Below are positions 56,139-64,000 of a DNA stretch of 64,000 nucleotides, piece after piece. Below the pieces are notes generated by a model. The model was not told where the DNA came from. It searched no databases and saw only the letters and a program-made list of their open reading frames with translations. Numbering within the stretch: position 1 is the first letter of the stretch; each line of letters opens with the position of its first letter. Origin of the DNA: Duganella sp. CF402 (lineage in GTDB: Bacteria; Pseudomonadota; Gammaproteobacteria; Burkholderiales; Burkholderiaceae_D); assembly GCF_900109645.1 (NCBI RefSeq), contig NZ_FOBG01000001.1, forward strand, positions 3,958,365 through 4,022,364, written 5' to 3'. A program made the translations under genes and the position numbers.

Positions 56139-58217
56139 TCATGCGGCGAGCCTTTCGACCTGTACCAGTGTATCGTAAAACGTCGGCGCGCGGCCCATAT
56201 CAGTCAACTGTTGGCTGGTAACCTCATTGGCGTTTTTGCCATCTTTTGCGAGCTTCTTCCACCACACCGACAGGCCCACCACCAAACCGGCGCGCGCCTT
56301 GTCCGTCACGCGCGCCTTGGCGATGAAGGAGCCGCGATCATTGAAGATGCGTACCATGTCGCCATCGGCGATGCCGCGCGACGCGCTGTCGTCCGGATGG
56401 ATGTCCAGATGCGGCTCGCCTTCGGTCGAACGCAGGCTTTTCACGTTGACGAAGGTGGAGTTGAGGAAGTTGCGCGCCGGCGGCGAAATCATCGCCAGCG
56501 GATAGCGCTTCGCCAGCTCCGGATTGCTGGCCGCCGATTCATATGGCGCGATGTAGGCCGGCAGCGGATCGAGGCCGTCCTTCTCCATCTGCGCCGAATA
56601 GAACTCGCACTTGCCGGACGGCGTAGGGAAGCCGCCCTGCGCGAACGGCGCGTCCGGCATGTTCAGTTTTTGCCAGCCCTTCTGCTTCAAGGCGTCCCAG
56701 TCGAAGCCGATGGCGCGCACGTCCTGTGCGTTGAAGGCTTGTGCCGCCAGTTCGTCGTCGCTCTCCTTGAAGCAGTCGTCGTCGAAGCCCATCTTCGCCG
56801 CCAGCAGGCGGAAGATTTCAGTGTTGGCCTTGGCCTCGCCCATCGGCGCGATGGCGGCGTTATTCGCCATCATGTACAGATGGCCGTAGGCGGTGTGGGC
56901 GTCGATGTGCTCCAGCTGCGTGGTGGCCGGCAGAACGATGTCGGCGTAGTCCGCAGTGTCGGTCTGGAAGTGCTCCAGCACCACCGTGAACAAGTCCTCG
57001 CGCAGGAAGCCGCGCATCACCTTGTCCGAATCCGGCGCAATCGCCAGCGGGTTGGAGTTGTAGACGATGACCGCTTCCACCTTAGGCCCGAACTCCGGCG
57101 ATGCAGGCCGCAGCAGGTCGTCGCCGATGGTGGTCATGTTGATGGTGCGCGGGAGCTTCTTCAGCAAATCCGTGCGTTGCAGCTTCGGCTTGTTGGTCGG
57201 GAAGGAACCGCTGGACGATAGCTGGATGCCGCCGGCCGCATGGCGCCATGCGCCCACCAGCGCCGGCAGGCAGGCCATATTCCGCACCGCCATGCCGCCG
57301 CCGCGCACGCGCTGCACGCCATAGTTGGTGCGGATCGCCACCGGCTCGCCGGCCTTCGCCATGCCGCCGTACAGGCGCGCCAGGTCGACCACTTCATCGA
57401 CCGTGATGCCGCAGGTTTGCGCCACGCGCTCCGGCGTCCATTCCGACACGCGCTGTTTCAGTTGCTCGAAGCCCAGCGTGTAATTCGCGATGTAATCGTG
57501 ATCCAGCAAGTCTTCCTTGATCAGCACATGCATCAGGCCCAGCGCCAGCGCGGCGTCGGTGCCCGGCAGCAGCGCGATGTGCTGGTGGCACTTCTCCGCC
57601 GTCAGCGAGCGATATGGATCGATGGCAATCAGCTTCGCGCCATTGCGCTTGGCTTCCTGCGCGCGCATCCAGAAGTGCAGGTTGGAGGCGATCGGATTGC
57701 CGCCCCAGATAATCAGCAGCTTGGCGTTCTGGAACTGCTCCATGTCGGTGCCGATGGAGCCGCCGACTGTGTACTTGTAACCGGTGAAACCAGCCGTCGC
57801 GCAGATGGTGCGGTCCAGCAGCGAGGCGCCGATTTTATTGAAGAAGCGCGACGACATGGACTCGCCCTGGATCAGCCCCATCGTGCCGCAGTAGCTGTAC
57901 GGCAGGATGGCTTCCGGCGCGCGCTCGGCGATCGGCTTGAGCCTGGCCGCGATGGTGTCCAGCGCTTCCTCCCAGCTGATGCGCTCAAACTTGCCCTCGC
58001 CCTTTTTGCCGACCCGCTTGAGCGGATGCAGCAGGCGGTCTTCGTGGTAGGTGCGCTCGGTGTAGCGCGACACCTTGGTGCACAGCACGCCGGCCGTGGT
58101 CGGGTGGTCGGGATCGCCCTTGACTGCGGTGGCGACGCCGTCTTCCACCGTCACCAGCAGCGCGCAGGTATCGGGGCAGTCGAGCGGGCAGGCTGCGCGG
58201 ACTTGTGTGGTTGTCAT
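56139..58217 (-). CDS. Molybdopterin-containing oxidoreductase (DMSO-reductase family)
   Basis: A 692-residue cytoplasmic enzyme. The N-terminal 4Fe-4S motif is [12 protein letters not shown] followed by a Cys at CTKVSR, and the bis-MGD domain is recognisable from [35 protein letters not shown] and [16 protein letters not shown]. It has no Tat signal. The C-terminal MopB domain has [20 protein letters not shown]. The substrate is unknown. No electron-transfer partner gene is adjacent; the downstream neighbour is a lipoprotein aminopeptidase. Confidence 0.92.
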   Translation of the reverse strand: MTTTQVRAACPLDCPDTCALLVTVEDGVATAVKGDPDHPTTAGVLCTKVSRYTERTYHEDRLLHPLKRVGKKGEGKFERISWEEALDTIAARLKPIAERAPEAILPYSYCGTMGLIQGESMSSRFFNKIGASLLDRTICATAGFTGYKYTVGGSIGTDMEQFQNAKLLIIWGGNPIASNLHFWMRAQEAKRNGAKLIAIDPYRSLTAEKCHQHIALLPGTDAALALGLMHVLIKEDLLDHDYIANYTLGFEQLKQRVSEWTPERVAQTCGITVDEVVDLARLYGGMAKAGEPVAIRTNYGVQRVRGGGMAVRNMACLPALVGAWRHAAGGIQLSSSGSFPTNKPKLQRTDLLKKLPRTINMTTIGDDLLRPASPEFGPKVEAVIVYNSNPLAIAPDSDKVMRGFLREDLFTVVLEHFQTDTADYADIVLPATTQLEHIDAHTAYGHLYMMANNAAIAPMGEAKANTEIFRLLAAKMGFDDDCFKESDDELAAQAFNAQDVRAIGFDWDALKQKGWQKLNMPDAPFAQGGFPTPSGKCEFYSAQMEKDGLDPLPAYIAPYESAASNPELAKRYPLAMISPPARNFLNSTFVNVKSLRSTEGEPHLDIHPDDSASRGIADGDMVRIFNDRGSFIAKARVTDKARAGLVVGLSVWWKKLAKDGKNANEVTSQQLTDMGRAPTFYDTLVQVERLAA

Positions 58218-58298
58218 GTCAGGAATCCAAAAAGCGTTTGCTCAAAGCAGTATCGTAAACCATTGCGCCCGCTCTGGCTTAAGTCATCGGACAAGGGC

Positions 58299-58304
58299 TA
58301 CAAT
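58299..58304 (+). promoter_or_regulatory. Candidate -10 box for the M20 amidohydrolase gene
   Basis: TACAAT with GGCTTA 17 bp upstream, a weak -35. The ribosome site GGAG lies at about 58322 and the start codon at 58334. The rest of 58218-58333 shows nothing else. Confidence 0.4.
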
Positions 58305-58333
58305 TAGAAAAGTAGAAAGAGTGGAGAAGTAGC

Positions 58334-59530
58334 ATGAAACTGGTTGATCCCATCATTGCATTTCAATCCGAGCTACAGCGGATACGGCGCGACCTGCACG
58401 CCCATCCCGAGCTTTGCTACGAGGAGCAGCGCACCTCCGAGGTCGTAGCCGACAAACTGGCCGAATGGGGCATCCCCGTCATTCGCGGTTTGGGCATTAC
58501 CGGCGTGGTCGGCATCATCAAGCACGGCAAGTCCGGCCGCTCGATCGGCCTGCGCGCCGACATGGACGCCCTGCCGATGCAGGAAGTGAATACCTTCCCG
58601 CACGCCTCGGTCCATCCGGGCAAGATGCACGCCTGCGGCCACGACGGCCATACCGCCATGCTGCTGGGCGCGGCCAAATACCTGGCCGAGCACCGTAACT
58701 TCGACGGCACCGTGTATCTCGTGTTCCAGCCGGCCGAAGAAGGCGGCGCCGGCGCCAAGCGCATGATCGAGGACGGCTTGTTCGAGCAATGCCCGATGGA
58801 TGCCATCTACGGCATGCACAACTGGCCCGGCATCCCGGCCGGCCACATGAGCGTGTGCGAAGGCCCGCTGATGGCGTCCAGTAACGAGTTCTACGTCACC
58901 GTCAAAGGCAAGGGCGGCCATGCGGCCCAGCCGCACAAATGCATCGACCCGGTGATGGTCGCGGTGCAGATCGCGCAAAGCTGGCAGACCATCATCAGCC
59001 GCCGCACCAGCCCGCTCGATACGGCGGTGCTGTCGCTGACGCAAATCCAGGCCGGCACCGCCACCAACGTCATTCCCGACGAAGCGAAAATGGCCGGCAC
59101 CGTGCGCACCCTGTCGTGGGACGTGCTGGATATGCTGGAAAAACAAATGGAACAGGTCGCGGTGAATACCGCCGCCGCGTTCGGCGCGGAAGTGGAATTC
59201 AAGTTCCGCCGCAACTACCCGCCGCTGATCAACCATCCGGAAGCAACGCGCTTCGCGGTCGAAGTGATGAAGTCCGTGGTCGGCGCCGACAAGGTGGACG
59301 ACAAGACCGAGCCGTCGATGGCGGCGGAAGACTTCGCCTACTTCCTGCAGGCCAAGCCGGGCTGCTACATCTTCATCGGCAACGGCGAGGGCGACCACCG
59401 CAGCGGCGGCCACGGTCTCGGTCCGTGCGTGCTGCACAACGGCAGCTACGACTTCAACGACAACCTGCTGCCGGTCGGCGCCAGCTTCTGGGTCAAGCTG
59501 GTGGAAGCCAGTCTGCCGGTTTCAGCCTGA
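58334..59530 (+). CDS. M20-family amidohydrolase (hippurate/N-acyl-amino-acid type)
   Basis: A 398-residue cytoplasmic metallo-amidohydrolase. AHPELCYEEQRTSEVVADKL, GLRADMDALPMQE and MHACGHDGHTAMLLGAAKYL are hallmark blocks of the aminoacylase-1/hippurate hydrolase (M20D) group; metal ligands Cys, His, Glu and His are at CGHDGH, PAEEGGAGA and GMHNWPG. It hydrolyses N-acylated amino acids; acyl preference is unknown. It is monocistronic and convergent with the dehydrogenase gene, the two stops being 2 bp apart. Confidence 0.93.
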   Translation: MKLVDPIIAFQSELQRIRRDLHAHPELCYEEQRTSEVVADKLAEWGIPVIRGLGITGVVGIIKHGKSGRSIGLRADMDALPMQEVNTFPHASVHPGKMHACGHDGHTAMLLGAAKYLAEHRNFDGTVYLVFQPAEEGGAGAKRMIEDGLFEQCPMDAIYGMHNWPGIPAGHMSVCEGPLMASSNEFYVTVKGKGGHAAQPHKCIDPVMVAVQIAQSWQTIISRRTSPLDTAVLSLTQIQAGTATNVIPDEAKMAGTVRTLSWDVLDMLEKQMEQVAVNTAAAFGAEVEFKFRRNYPPLINHPEATRFAVEVMKSVVGADKVDDKTEPSMAAEDFAYFLQAKPGCYIFIGNGEGDHRSGGHGLGPCVLHNGSYDFNDNLLPVGASFWVKLVEASLPVSA

Positions 59531-59532
59531 CT

Positions 59533-60429
59533 TCAGCCTAACTGATCCGGGGCGGCGCCCACGCGCTGCCCCGGGTTCAACTGCTCCAGCCCGATCAGCG
59601 CGGCCGAGTGATCGGCTTGCGGAATGGTCTTGGCCAAGGTCATGTAGCGCGCCGTCACCAGCTCGCTGATCGGCAACACCACGCCGGCCGCTTCCGCCGC
59701 CGCCAGGATGTTGCGCTGGTCCTTGAGCTGCGTCGTCACCTTGCCGCCAGCGACGAAATTCCGGTCCAGCATGCGCTGGCCGTGCACCTCCAGAATCTTC
59801 GACTCGGCAAAGCCGCCGCGTATGGCCGCCCGCATCGCCGCCGGATCGGCGCCCGCCGCCTGCGCCAGCAGCATGGCTTCCGCGACAATATTGATGGTTG
59901 CACCAACGATCAGCTGGTTGCACAGCTTGGCCACCTGCCCGCTGCCGGCCGGGCCGACCAGCGTGGCGCGCCCCATTGCCGACAGCACGGGTTCGGCCTC
60001 GGCAAAGTCTTCCGCCGTCCCGCCGGCCATGATGGCCAGCGCGCCCGCCGCCGCGCCGCCCACGCCGCCGGACACCGGCGCATCAATAAAGCGGCAGCCT
60101 TGGGCCGCCAGCTGCGCGTGGAAGGCCTGCGCTTCCGCCTGCTGGGTCGAGCTCATGTCGATCCACAAGGTCTGGGGCGCCAGCGCGGGCAAGGCCGCTT
60201 GCAGCACCGTCGCCACCGTCGGGCCAGCCTCCAGCATGGAGATCACGACACTGGCGCCGCGCACCGCCTCGGCCAGATCGGCAACCGGCCTGGCGCCCGC
60301 CTCGGCCAGCGCCTGCGCCTTGGCATGCGTACGATTCCATACCGTAACCTGATGGCCCGCCGCCAATAAGCGGCGTACCATCGGATCTCCCATCAAGCCG
60401 ATGCCTAAAAAGCTAATATACGTAGACAA
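59533..60429 (-). CDS. 3-hydroxyisobutyrate/beta-hydroxyacid dehydrogenase-type enzyme
   Basis: A 298-residue NAD(P)-dependent dehydrogenase. The N-terminal Rossmann fold is ISFLGIGLMGDPMVRRLLAA then GHQVTVWNRT, followed by the catalytic-domain blocks FIDAPVSGGVGGAAAGALAI, GSGQVAKLCNQLIVGATI (Lys of the family motif) and MLDRNFVAGGKVTTQLKD. The true start is probably TTG at 60429 (translating MSTYISFLG), with AGGAG five bases upstream; an upstream in-frame TTG at 60465 lacks one. The substrate is unassigned. Confidence 0.9.
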   Translation of the reverse strand: MSTYISFLGIGLMGDPMVRRLLAAGHQVTVWNRTHAKAQALAEAGARPVADLAEAVRGASVVISMLEAGPTVATVLQAALPALAPQTLWIDMSSTQQAEAQAFHAQLAAQGCRFIDAPVSGGVGGAAAGALAIMAGGTAEDFAEAEPVLSAMGRATLVGPAGSGQVAKLCNQLIVGATINIVAEAMLLAQAAGADPAAMRAAIRGGFAESKILEVHGQRMLDRNFVAGGKVTTQLKDQRNILAAAEAAGVVLPISELVTARYMTLAKTIPQADHSAALIGLEQLNPGQRVGAAPDQLG

Positions 60430-60520
60430 TTGCGCTCCTGAATTATTTTCTGAACCCCGGTACAATCACAGGCTAGCCGTATAAATTTTAGATACAGCAC
60501 ACTCAATGCAAAAGGATACT

Positions 60521-61066
60521 ATGTTCAACAAAAAAATGATCGCGCTGGCTGCCGCCCTGGTTGTAGCCCAAGGCGCTTATGCCGATGACAAACTGGTCGA
60601 TTCCGTCTCGGTCGACGTCGGCGCTGGCGAGCACGTACAGATGGTGCGCTTCAACGCCGCCAAGGATTGGGACAACAAATGGTTCCAGTCGAACGGCACC
60701 CACCTGGGTGGCTACTGGGAACTGAGCACCGGCGTGTGGCAGGAAAACCGCTACAAGAACGTGGTCGGCGCTGAGCAGAAACTGTGGGATATCGGCTTCA
60801 CCCCAGTGTTCCGCTTCCAGAACGACAACAAAAAGGGCCTGTACTACGAGGGCGGCATCGGCGTGCACATGTTCTCGAAGCTGTATAACAACAGCGACAA
60901 CCGCCTGTCGACCCACTTCCAGTTCGGCGACCACATCGCCACCGGTTACGTGTTCGACAACAACTGGGAAGTGGCGCTGAAGCTGCAGCACTTCTCGAAC
61001 GGCGGCTACAAGAAACCGAACTCGGGCGTGAACTTCGTCGAACTCAAAGCGGCGTACCACTTCTAA
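60521..61066 (+). CDS. pagL: Lipid A 3-O-deacylase (PagL-type)
   Basis: A 181-residue outer-membrane beta-barrel enzyme with a signal peptide (MFNKKMIALAAALVVAQGAY, cleaved before DD). The C-terminal active-site stretch is LQHFSNGGYKKPNSG: His157 and Ser159 match the His and Ser of the PagL catalytic triad. It ends in an aromatic residue (AAYHF), as barrel proteins do. The third triad residue looks non-standard (see findings). The ATG at 60521 has AAAGGA upstream; the frame also opens at 60506 without a site. A strong terminator follows. Confidence 0.88.
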   Translation: MFNKKMIALAAALVVAQGAYADDKLVDSVSVDVGAGEHVQMVRFNAAKDWDNKWFQSNGTHLGGYWELSTGVWQENRYKNVVGAEQKLWDIGFTPVFRFQNDNKKGLYYEGGIGVHMFSKLYNNSDNRLSTHFQFGDHIATGYVFDNNWEVALKLQHFSNGGYKKPNSGVNFVELKAAYHF

Positions 61067-61068
61067 GT

Positions 61069-61097
61069 AAAAAAAGCCCCGTAAGGGGCTTTTTTTT
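61069..61097. terminator. Bidirectional terminator after pagL and the L,D-transpeptidase gene
   Basis: AAAGCCCC-GTAA-GGGGCTTT with seven As before and seven Ts after. The plus-strand T-run contains the stop codon of the convergent L,D-transpeptidase gene (61096-61098). Confidence 0.9.
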
Positions 61098-62319
61098 ATG
61101 ACACATTCGATTCGGCCACAATCTTCCAGCTCTTGCCTTCCCTGGCCCAGTACTGCTTCTTGCGCACCGCGTGGCGGAACTTGCCGATCACGATCTGCTG
61201 CGTGAAGTTGCTGACGATGACCTCTTCCTGGCTAGGCTGGCGGAAGAAACTCGGATCGCTGACCGTCACCGTAATCTTCTTCGCGCCCGGCAGATAGCGG
61301 TTCTTGTCCAGCCAGGCATTGATATCCTCATCCGCCGCCGACTTGAAGCGCGCCGAATACAGCGACTTCAGGCTGGCGTCATCGCGGTTCTCCACATCAC
61401 GGCGCCAGGTCTCCACCAGCGAGGCCGCCTGACGCAGATCCTTGTCCAGCTGCTCCTTGCTGACGAACTCCACCTGATCGCCAATCAAAATCGGCGTCTT
61501 GCCGATTTCCACCGTACGGGTCAGGAAATTCAGGTCGTCATTGCTGACCACCACGCAGCCGTCGGTCGACAACGGCGGACGGCTGAAGGTCTCCGGCGGC
61601 GTACCGTGCACCCAGATGCCGGAACCGCTGCGGCCATTCACCTTGTCCCAGTCATTCGGATAATCGAGCGGCAGCGCGCCCTTGCCATACATATCCGGCA
61701 GCTTCACGCCCGGCAGGCGGCCGATCAGGTAATACACGCCCACCGGCGTGCGCATATCGCCTTCCTTGAGCTTGTTGATACCCAGCTTGCCCTGGCTGAC
61801 GTAGAAGTCTTGCAGCAGGCGCAGGCCGTCGTTGGTGTTCTCGTACAGGTAGAGGCGGGAATGCTTGGCATCGACGATCAGCGCGTGGCGCTGGTCCTTG
61901 CGCATCTGCAGCAGCGCGCGCGGCAGCAGGGTCGGCGCCGGGCGCTCGGCCTGCAAGCGCACCGCCGCTTCACGCCGCAGGTCGGCCAGCTTGGCTTCCG
62001 AACCGGCCGGCGCCGCCGCGCCGAGATTGCTCACGGCGCGGGTATGCATCAACAGGATGTCGCCACGGATCAGGTGGCCGAGACGGAAGTTCGGATAGGC
62101 CTCCACCAGCGCGTCGGCCTTGCGTTGCGCCGCGCCGAGGTCGTGCGTGGCCAACTCCTTGTAGATATCGTTGAGCAGCTCTTCCGGATTGGCTTTACGG
62201 GCAACCTGCGCCCGCGCCGGCTTTTTTGCGGCGTAGCTGAGCTCTCCTCCCATCAGACTGAGAAGAACTACGCCGAGAATGCTTCCCGCGCGCCATTTAC
62301 GCAAAAATGAGTGTGACAT
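61096..62319 (-). CDS. L,D-transpeptidase (YkuD) with NTF2-like C-terminal domain
   Basis: A 407-residue exported protein with a signal peptide (ends near SYA, residue 30), an unassigned N-terminal region, then a YkuD catalytic domain with WVHGTP (near 238) and STDGCVVVSN (catalytic Cys near 253). Residues about 310-405 look NTF2/SnoaL-like (LPGAKKITVTVSDPSFFRQP then YWAREGKSWKIVAES). It would form 3-3 or protein crosslinks in peptidoglycan, or process such links. It begins with a one-base overlap with the upstream gene (TGATG). Confidence 0.9.
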   Translation of the reverse strand: MSHSFLRKWRAGSILGVVLLSLMGGELSYAAKKPARAQVARKANPEELLNDIYKELATHDLGAAQRKADALVEAYPNFRLGHLIRGDILLMHTRAVSNLGAAAPAGSEAKLADLRREAAVRLQAERPAPTLLPRALLQMRKDQRHALIVDAKHSRLYLYENTNDGLRLLQDFYVSQGKLGINKLKEGDMRTPVGVYYLIGRLPGVKLPDMYGKGALPLDYPNDWDKVNGRSGSGIWVHGTPPETFSRPPLSTDGCVVVSNDDLNFLTRTVEIGKTPILIGDQVEFVSKEQLDKDLRQAASLVETWRRDVENRDDASLKSLYSARFKSAADEDINAWLDKNRYLPGAKKITVTVSDPSFFRQPSQEEVIVSNFTQQIVIGKFRHAVRKKQYWAREGKSWKIVAESNVS

Positions 62320-63725
62320 CAGTTACCCGAGACTTCCTGCTTGATCTGCCATTTTCCACCATTTTTGACCATCACGAGCGTCTTGCGGCTGCGCGCCGAC
62401 AAACGATCTGATTCATAGGTCTGGCGGAAAGTGACGCGGGCCGTGTTGCCATCGATCTTCACCTCGGGCGCAGCGATTTCCACGCGGATGCGGCCCTTGC
62501 CTTCGATGCGGGCGCGGCGCTCGTCAGCCCAGACCTTGCGGCTCACGCCTTTAGGTGGTTCGAACTGCTGGCTATAGTAACCCAGATAGGAATCGACGTT
62601 CTGCGCGGCCCAGGCTTTGGCCCAGCCGTTGACCTGCGCCACCACCGCATCGCGTTCCGAAGTATCCGGCTTGGCGGCAACTTTTTCCGGTTCAGGTTTA
62701 GCGGCCGGCTTAGGTGGCTCGACTTTGGCTGGCGGCGGTGCAACCACCGGCGCAGGTGCTGGCGTCGGTGCAACCGCCACTTTCACCGGAGCTGGTGCCG
62801 GGGCCGGGGCCGGAGCAGCTTTCACTGGACTTGGAACCGGCGCAGGTACGGGCGCAGCAGCAATCTTGACCGGCGGCTGGGCCACCGGAGCAGGCGTTGG
62901 TGCTGGTGTTGGCGCGGGAGCAGGCGCCGCAGCAACCTTGACAGGTGCTGGCGCCGGCACAGGAGCCGGCAACGGCTTGGCCGCCGCTGGCGCTGGAACC
63001 GGTGCCACCGTGGCCGCAACTTTAGGCGCGGCGGCCGGCGGCGGCGTTACCGACAATGCTGGAATCCGCTGCGGCGCATTGGCCTGTGCGGCATTCTGTG
63101 GTGGCAGTTGCGAAATCAGCGGCGGCTGGGTGCTGGCGGCTGGACGCGCTGGCGCCGGTGCTGGTGCCGAAGCTTGCGCCACCATCGTCTCCGCGCCGAC
63201 GATCTTGCCGCCGGTACTGGTCGAGAAAGTGCGCAGCATGGTCAGCTTGGACTTGGCCGGCACGGCCGTGGAAGAGCCCAGCGCCAGTGCCTTGTCATAC
63301 GCCTGGCTGGCCATCTTGCCGTAGATATCGCCCAGATTCTCGTAAGCAGTCTGGTAACTCGGATTGGTGCGGATCGCCTTTTCCAGCGCCACGCGCGCCT
63401 TGTCGTACTGACCGTTGGCGGCATACAGCACAGCCAGGTTGTTATACGGCTCAGGCAGGTCCTTGTAATCCTCGGTGAGCTTGGTGAAGACCGCGATGGC
63501 TTCGTCCGATTTGTTTTGCTCGGTCAACAGCACGCCCTTCATGAACCGCATCTGCGGATCGGCCGGGTGCTTGCTCAGGTATTCATTGGTCTTGTTGAGT
63601 GCTTCAGCGACTTTACCGGCCTTGGCCAGTTTGCTGACATCGGCGTAATCGTCGGCGTGGGCAGGAGCCCAGGCCACCAGTGCCAATGCGCAGTACAGCA
63701 TGGTTTGGGCTGTCTTATTTTTCAT
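62319..63725 (-). CDS. TPR protein with Pro/Ala linker and NTF2-like C-terminal domain
   Basis: A 468-residue exported protein: signal peptide (MKNKTAQTMLYCALALVAWA), TPR-like repeats in about 25-150 (LPEPYNNLAVLYAANGQYDK, TNPSYQTAYENLGDIYGKMA), a very long Pro/Ala/Val linker (about 185-350) and a C-terminal NTF2-like domain (about 360-468) similar to that of its neighbour (KVWADERRARIEGKGRIRVE, WQIKQEVSGN). It resembles the Cds6-type companions of L,D-transpeptidases. The ATG at 63725 fits the signal peptide; an in-frame ATG at 63770 is possible. Confidence 0.85.
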   Translation of the reverse strand: MKNKTAQTMLYCALALVAWAPAHADDYADVSKLAKAGKVAEALNKTNEYLSKHPADPQMRFMKGVLLTEQNKSDEAIAVFTKLTEDYKDLPEPYNNLAVLYAANGQYDKARVALEKAIRTNPSYQTAYENLGDIYGKMASQAYDKALALGSSTAVPAKSKLTMLRTFSTSTGGKIVGAETMVAQASAPAPAPARPAASTQPPLISQLPPQNAAQANAPQRIPALSVTPPPAAAPKVAATVAPVPAPAAAKPLPAPVPAPAPVKVAAAPAPAPTPAPTPAPVAQPPVKIAAAPVPAPVPSPVKAAPAPAPAPAPVKVAVAPTPAPAPVVAPPPAKVEPPKPAAKPEPEKVAAKPDTSERDAVVAQVNGWAKAWAAQNVDSYLGYYSQQFEPPKGVSRKVWADERRARIEGKGRIRVEIAAPEVKIDGNTARVTFRQTYESDRLSARSRKTLVMVKNGGKWQIKQEVSGN

Positions 63726-63789
63726 TGAGGTTTGAAGCAAGCGCGAAAGGACACATGGTACACCTTTCATTTCCGCATATCAAAACTGT

Positions 63790-63846
63790 GCGCAATCCCG
63801 TTGCGCCAAAGCAAAAAGGCCCGCACAGATAAACTGAGCGGGCCTT
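63790..63846 (-). terminator. Tandem terminator hairpins after the 5S rRNA gene
   Basis: The first stem is AAGGCCCGC/GCGGGCCTT (63816-63824 with 63838-63846), followed on the minus strand by five Ts. A second hairpin, GCGCAA-CGGGA-TTGCGC (63790-63806 read on the minus strand), comes next with a short T-run. This is typical double protection at the end of an rRNA operon. Confidence 0.85.
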
Positions 63847-63862
63847 CTTGGCGGAATAACTA

Positions 63863-63976
63863 GCTTGACGATAACCTACTTTCACACTGGTTGCAGCACT
63901 ATCATCGGCGTAGAGTCGTTTCACGGTCCTGTTCGGGATGGGAAGGGGTGGGACCGACTTACTATGGTCATCAAGC
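63863..63976 (-). rRNA. rrf: 5S ribosomal RNA
   Basis: On the minus strand the sequence runs through GACCATAGTAAGTCGGTCCC, CCCATCCCGAACAGG and GAAAGTAGGTTATCGTCAAG, the conserved 5S rRNA landmarks. The ends pair as helix I (GCTTGATGA with TCGTCAAGC, one mismatch), giving a length of 114 nt. It is the last gene of an rRNA operon that would continue beyond the right edge (23S would lie to the right). Confidence 0.97.
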
Positions 63977-64000
63977 TTTGACTTGTATGCTGCGCAGCCG

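Noticed and set aside
62617..63324. Plus-strand Gly/Ala-rich ORF of 235 codons
   Set aside because: It is the antisense of the Pro/Ala tract of the TPR protein; Gly/Ala repeats arise automatically from the opposite strand.
63715..63924. 69-codon minus-strand ORF overlapping the 5S rRNA
   Set aside because: It runs through the 5S gene and its terminator, so it is not a coding gene.

Overview
The window looks like chromosomal DNA of a GC-rich betaproteobacterium, most likely an Oxalobacteraceae member of the Duganella/Massilia/Janthinobacterium kind. This rests on the queA-tgt-yajC-secD-secF block with divergent recG, the GC-rich coding bias, the protein styles I recognise by eye, and a 5S rRNA gene at the right edge. 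No database search was possible, so the genus is an inference. Nearly all of the sequence is coding, no intergenic gap exceeds 300 bases, and I see no tRNA, CRISPR array, transposase, integrase or phage gene.

Left part (1-26 kb). A truncated EF-hand protein is cut by the left edge. Next comes a complete arginine succinyltransferase (AST/Aru) catabolic operon on the minus strand, in transcription order aruC(astC)-aruF-astA(aruG)-astD-astB-gdhB-astE. A large NAD-dependent glutamate dehydrogenase sits inside it, so arginine can be taken to glutamate and on to 2-oxoglutarate by one operon. Beyond it lie a periplasmic-sensing histidine kinase, a GlxA/ArgR-type AraC regulator and an EamA-type transporter. 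A MarR regulator, a small acidic protein and an HDOD protein follow; the first and last look leaderless. Then come a WYL regulator with a glutathione transferase, ethanolamine ammonia-lyase (eutBC) with a LuxR-type regulator that has a degenerate receiver, and an MBL-fold hydrolase/NDH-2-like flavoprotein pair beside an AraC regulator.

Middle (26-44 kb). This part is mostly housekeeping: secF, secD, yajC, tgt and queA on the minus strand, recG divergent. After them come an MFS transporter with a translationally coupled 38-residue membrane peptide, a Gfo/Idh/MocA oxidoreductase, a DUF3025 protein, pyrC, a secreted DUF2314 protein, a periplasmic amidohydrolase coupled to an orphan amino-acid ABC ATPase, and a divergent dicarboxylate/glutamate symporter. 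Two small overlapping genes of unknown function follow; the Shine-Dalgarno of the first is fully contained in a perfect inverted repeat.

Right part (44-64 kb). This holds a Tat-exported GH43 glycosidase, a secreted M20 peptidase with an Atm1-type ABC exporter, a hotdog thioesterase with a PhoD-type phosphatase, an orphan Phd-like antitoxin, two tandem acyl-CoA ligases (fadD), a lipoprotein aminopeptidase with a molybdopterin oxidoreductase, an M20 amidohydrolase, a 3-hydroxyisobutyrate-dehydrogenase-like enzyme, PagL, and an L,D-transpeptidase/TPR pair sharing an NTF2-like C-terminal domain. The window ends in a minus-strand 5S rRNA gene with tandem terminator hairpins.

Three copies of a REP/BIME-like inverted repeat (11.3, 30.7 and 51.4 kb) are scattered through the window, two of them inside operons. 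The most interesting items are the hairpin-controlled small gene pair near 43.4-44.0 kb, the gdhB-containing AST operon with its nearby sensor and regulator, the 38-residue coupled membrane peptide, the amidohydrolase/orphan ABC ATPase pair, and the two adjacent envelope proteins with the same C-terminal domain.
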